From: an uncultured Burkholderiaceae bacterium
Lineage (GTDB): Bacteria > Pseudomonadota > Gammaproteobacteria > Burkholderiales > Burkholderiaceae
Direction: 5' to 3'
Assembly: GCA_937871985.1 (NCBI GenBank)
Contig: CALMPB010000443.1
Span: 1-7,797 of the forward strand
DNA length: 7,797 nt
Part shown: piece by piece, positions 6,348 through 7,797 of the stretch
Position numbering within the stretch: position 1 is the first letter of the stretch
Layout of the letters: every line of letters begins with the position of its first letter
The notes under the pieces: generated by a model
Told to the model about the DNA's origin: nothing
Seen by the model: only the letters and a program-made list of their open reading frames with translations
Databases searched by the model: none
Program-made: the position numbers and the translations under genes

Positions 6348-7133
6348 ATGCCCCAGCAGCCGGATAGGCAACCGCAACCCACCATCAAGTTCCACCGCAT
6401 CTATCCGGCTGCCATCTCGCCCATGCGGGCCGACAAATCCGCGCTGGGCCTGATGCCCACGATGGCTTACCGCCATTGCGAGGCCATGCGAGTGGCCTCT
6501 TCTTTCGGTTGGTATGCCTTTCCGGCGGAGGAGGTCCACCTCCGCTGGAACGGCGCCGACGTTTTCGTCAGGGAAGGTGGCGGCCAGTGGCAGCCACTGG
6601 TGCGGTCCGAGTTGCCAGGGTTCGCGGACCACTGGAACGAACACGCGCCCGCCGACCTGGTGGACCTGGCCCCGCCCTTTCTGACACGCCTGCCCATGCC
6701 CGGCCTGGTGCAGGTCTGGACCGGCCTGCTCTGCAGCACCGCCCCCGGCTGGAGCGTGCTGGTGCGCCCGCCGAGCAATATGCGCGGCAGTTTTCTCTAT
6801 TCCGCGTTCGAAGGAATCATCGAGACCGACCGCTACCGGCCGTGTCCCCTGTTCATGAACATCCAGCTCCTGGCCACCGACGTGGACATCATGTTGCCCA
6901 AGACGGTGCCGCTGCTGCAGGTGCAACCGCTCTTGCGCGAGACCTACGACGAGCGCGCGCATGCGTCGCAGGAAGTGGATGGCCTGGGCGCGCAGGACGA
7001 CGGCGCGCCGGCCCTGAGTCCGCAGGAGTGGCAGGCCTACCGGCGCACCATCCGCGTCGAAACCGAGGGCCTGCCGCCCGAGTCAGGTCACTACGCCGCC
7101 GACACGAGAAAGCGGGACAAGTCCGGCGACTGA
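6348..7133 (+). CDS. DUF6065-like protein of unknown function
   Basis: 261 residues from ATG 6348, preceded by AGAGAG with 9-nt spacing; the open frame reaches back to 6111, but that part overlaps the peptide gene in another frame and has no ribosome site. The sequence resembles the family I know as DUF6065: KFHRIYP near the N terminus, RADKSALGLMPT then YRHCEAMRVASSFGW (about 28-55), FPAEEVHLRWNGADVF (58-73), PPFLTRLPMPGLVQVWTGLL (109-128), APGWSVLVRPPSN (132-144), FEGIIETDRYR (154-164), and LLQVQPLLRETYDE near 189-202. The last 50 residues are charged and probably flexible (ending KRDKSGD). There is no signal peptide or membrane helix, so it is cytoplasmic. No catalytic motif of a known enzyme class is evident. 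Its tight position behind the repeat peptide suggests the two act together, perhaps with this protein binding or modifying the peptide; that is inference. The family name is from memory. Confidence 0.7.
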   Translation: MPQQPDRQPQPTIKFHRIYPAAISPMRADKSALGLMPTMAYRHCEAMRVASSFGWYAFPAEEVHLRWNGADVFVREGGGQWQPLVRSELPGFADHWNEHAPADLVDLAPPFLTRLPMPGLVQVWTGLLCSTAPGWSVLVRPPSNMRGSFLYSAFEGIIETDRYRPCPLFMNIQLLATDVDIMLPKTVPLLQVQPLLRETYDERAHASQEVDGLGAQDDGAPALSPQEWQAYRRTIRVETEGLPPESGHYAADTRKRDKSGD

Positions 7134-7146
7134 GGCCGGACGCCGC

Positions 7147-7797
7147 TCACTTCAGCCGCTTGATCAGGCTGGACGTGTCGTAGCGCTGGCCGCCCATGGC
7201 CTGCACGTCGGCGTAGAACTGGTCCACCAGCGCCGTGACGGGCAGGCGCGCGCCGTTGCGCTTGGCCTCGTCGAGCACCAGGCCCAGGTCCTTGCGCATC
7301 CAGTCCACCGCGAAGCCAAAGTTGAACTCGCCGGCCACCATGGTCTTGCCGCGGTTGTCCATCTGCCAGCTTTGGGCCGCGCCTTTGCCGATGACCTCGA
7401 GCACGAGGTTCATGTCCAGCCCTGCCTTCTGGCCGAAGGCGATGGCCTCCGACAGGCCCTGCACCAGGCCGGCGATGCAGATCTGGTTGACCATCTTGGT
7501 GAGCTGGCCCGCGCCCGGCGCGCCCATGAGCGTGAAGGCGCGCGAGAAGGCCATGGCCACCGGCTTGACCGCATCGAAGGCCGGTTGATCGCCGCCACAC
7601 ATGACGGTGAGCAAGCCGTTCTCAGCGCCCGCCTGGCCGCCGGAGACGGGCGCGTCCACGAAGGCGATGCCCAGGGCCTTGGCGGCGGCGTACAGCTCGC
7701 GTGCCACGTTGGCCGAGGCGGTGGTGTGGTCCACGAGGATGGCGCCGGGCGCCATGCCGGCGAGGGCGCCGTCGGCGCCCAGGGTCACCGAGCGAAG
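7147..7797 (-). CDS. Beta-hydroxyacid dehydrogenase, GarR / 3-hydroxyisobutyrate dehydrogenase family (partial)
   Basis: The C-terminal 216 residues are present; the frame is open to the window edge, so the start and the N-terminal Rossmann nucleotide site lie outside. The GTG at 7788 is not the start. The substrate-binding motif DAPVSGGQAGAENGLLTVM is intact, and the catalytic lysine is seen in GAGQLTKMVNQ (codon 7495-7497). It is followed by the all-helical C-terminal domain with the family pattern W-x-M-DNRGKTMVAGEFNFGFAVDWMRKDLGL, and the usual short end SSLIKRLK. Enzymes of this family reduce or oxidise small beta-hydroxyacids with NAD(P): tartronate semialdehyde, 3-hydroxyisobutyrate or related compounds. 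The exact substrate cannot be fixed without the N terminus and neighbours. It converges on the DUF6065-like gene with only 13 bp between stop codons and no terminator hairpin visible there, and looks like ordinary metabolism unrelated to the peptide locus. Confidence 0.88.
   Translation of the reverse strand, partial: LRSVTLGADGALAGMAPGAILVDHTTASANVARELYAAAKALGIAFVDAPVSGGQAGAENGLLTVMCGGDQPAFDAVKPVAMAFSRAFTLMGAPGAGQLTKMVNQICIAGLVQGLSEAIAFGQKAGLDMNLVLEVIGKGAAQSWQMDNRGKTMVAGEFNFGFAVDWMRKDLGLVLDEAKRNGARLPVTALVDQFYADVQAMGGQRYDTSSLIKRLK

Noticed and set aside
6264..6962. Long minus-strand ORF (232 aa) opposite the DUF6065-like gene
   Set aside because: It is a GC-rich shadow of the plus-strand gene, with no recognisable motif and no ribosome site worth naming.
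7134..7146. Possible bidirectional terminator between the convergent genes
   Set aside because: Only 13 bp lie between the stops and no stem-loop with a T-run is visible.

Overview
The window looks like a piece of a GC-rich proteobacterial chromosome, most likely a betaproteobacterium of the order Burkholderiales. This is inferred from the strong G/C third-position preference of the genes from about 1430 onward, the Shine-Dalgarno sites, the mixed ATG/GTG/TTG starts and the overall gene style; there is no rRNA or other marker to settle it. Nothing here is a tRNA, rRNA, CRISPR array or recognisable insertion sequence.

Left part (1-1431, visibly lower GC than the rest): the 3' end of a polymorphic-toxin locus. 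A reading frame entering from upstream has a Gly/Pro/Ser/Thr-rich linker followed by a compact C-terminal domain, which looks like the toxic tip of a contact-dependent or otherwise secreted toxin. It is followed immediately, with a 20-nt overlap, by a separately translated acidic 179-residue protein that should be its immunity partner; its best start is TTG at 581, served by an AGGAG inside the toxin gene. Behind it lies a broken second toxin tip (about 1172-1350), with the signature of the colicin E3-type ribosomal RNase but frameshifted inside the catalytic motif. This is the usual sign of a locus that swaps toxin tips and leaves old ones behind.

Middle part (1432-5997, minus strand): a likely three-gene operon. 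It begins with a 10-TM EamA/DMT-type transporter (GTG start at 5997). After 9 bp comes a 590-residue protein with a class III cyclase-like domain, a TolB/FlgO-like domain and a TPR-like helical tail. A tandem paralogue of the same architecture follows. Both paralogues have lost the metal-binding and transition-state residues of a real nucleotide cyclase, so they are probably sensor, scaffold or regulatory proteins rather than enzymes.

Right part (5998-7797): an 82-bp divergent intergenic region with a GC-rich palindrome, then a plus-strand pair. The first gene encodes an 81-residue peptide carrying two copies of an IGGGWITAP-x-VAAH-x-R motif; the second encodes a 261-residue protein that I recognise as resembling the DUF6065 family. 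Convergent to these, and cut by the window edge, is a beta-hydroxyacid dehydrogenase of the GarR / 3-hydroxyisobutyrate dehydrogenase family.

The most original part of the window is the duplicated-motif peptide plus the DUF6065-like protein, divergent from the DMT transporter and the paired pseudo-cyclase/TPR proteins. The arrangement would fit a small peptide-modification and export locus, but that is inference from layout only; no known RiPP-modifying enzyme is present in the window.
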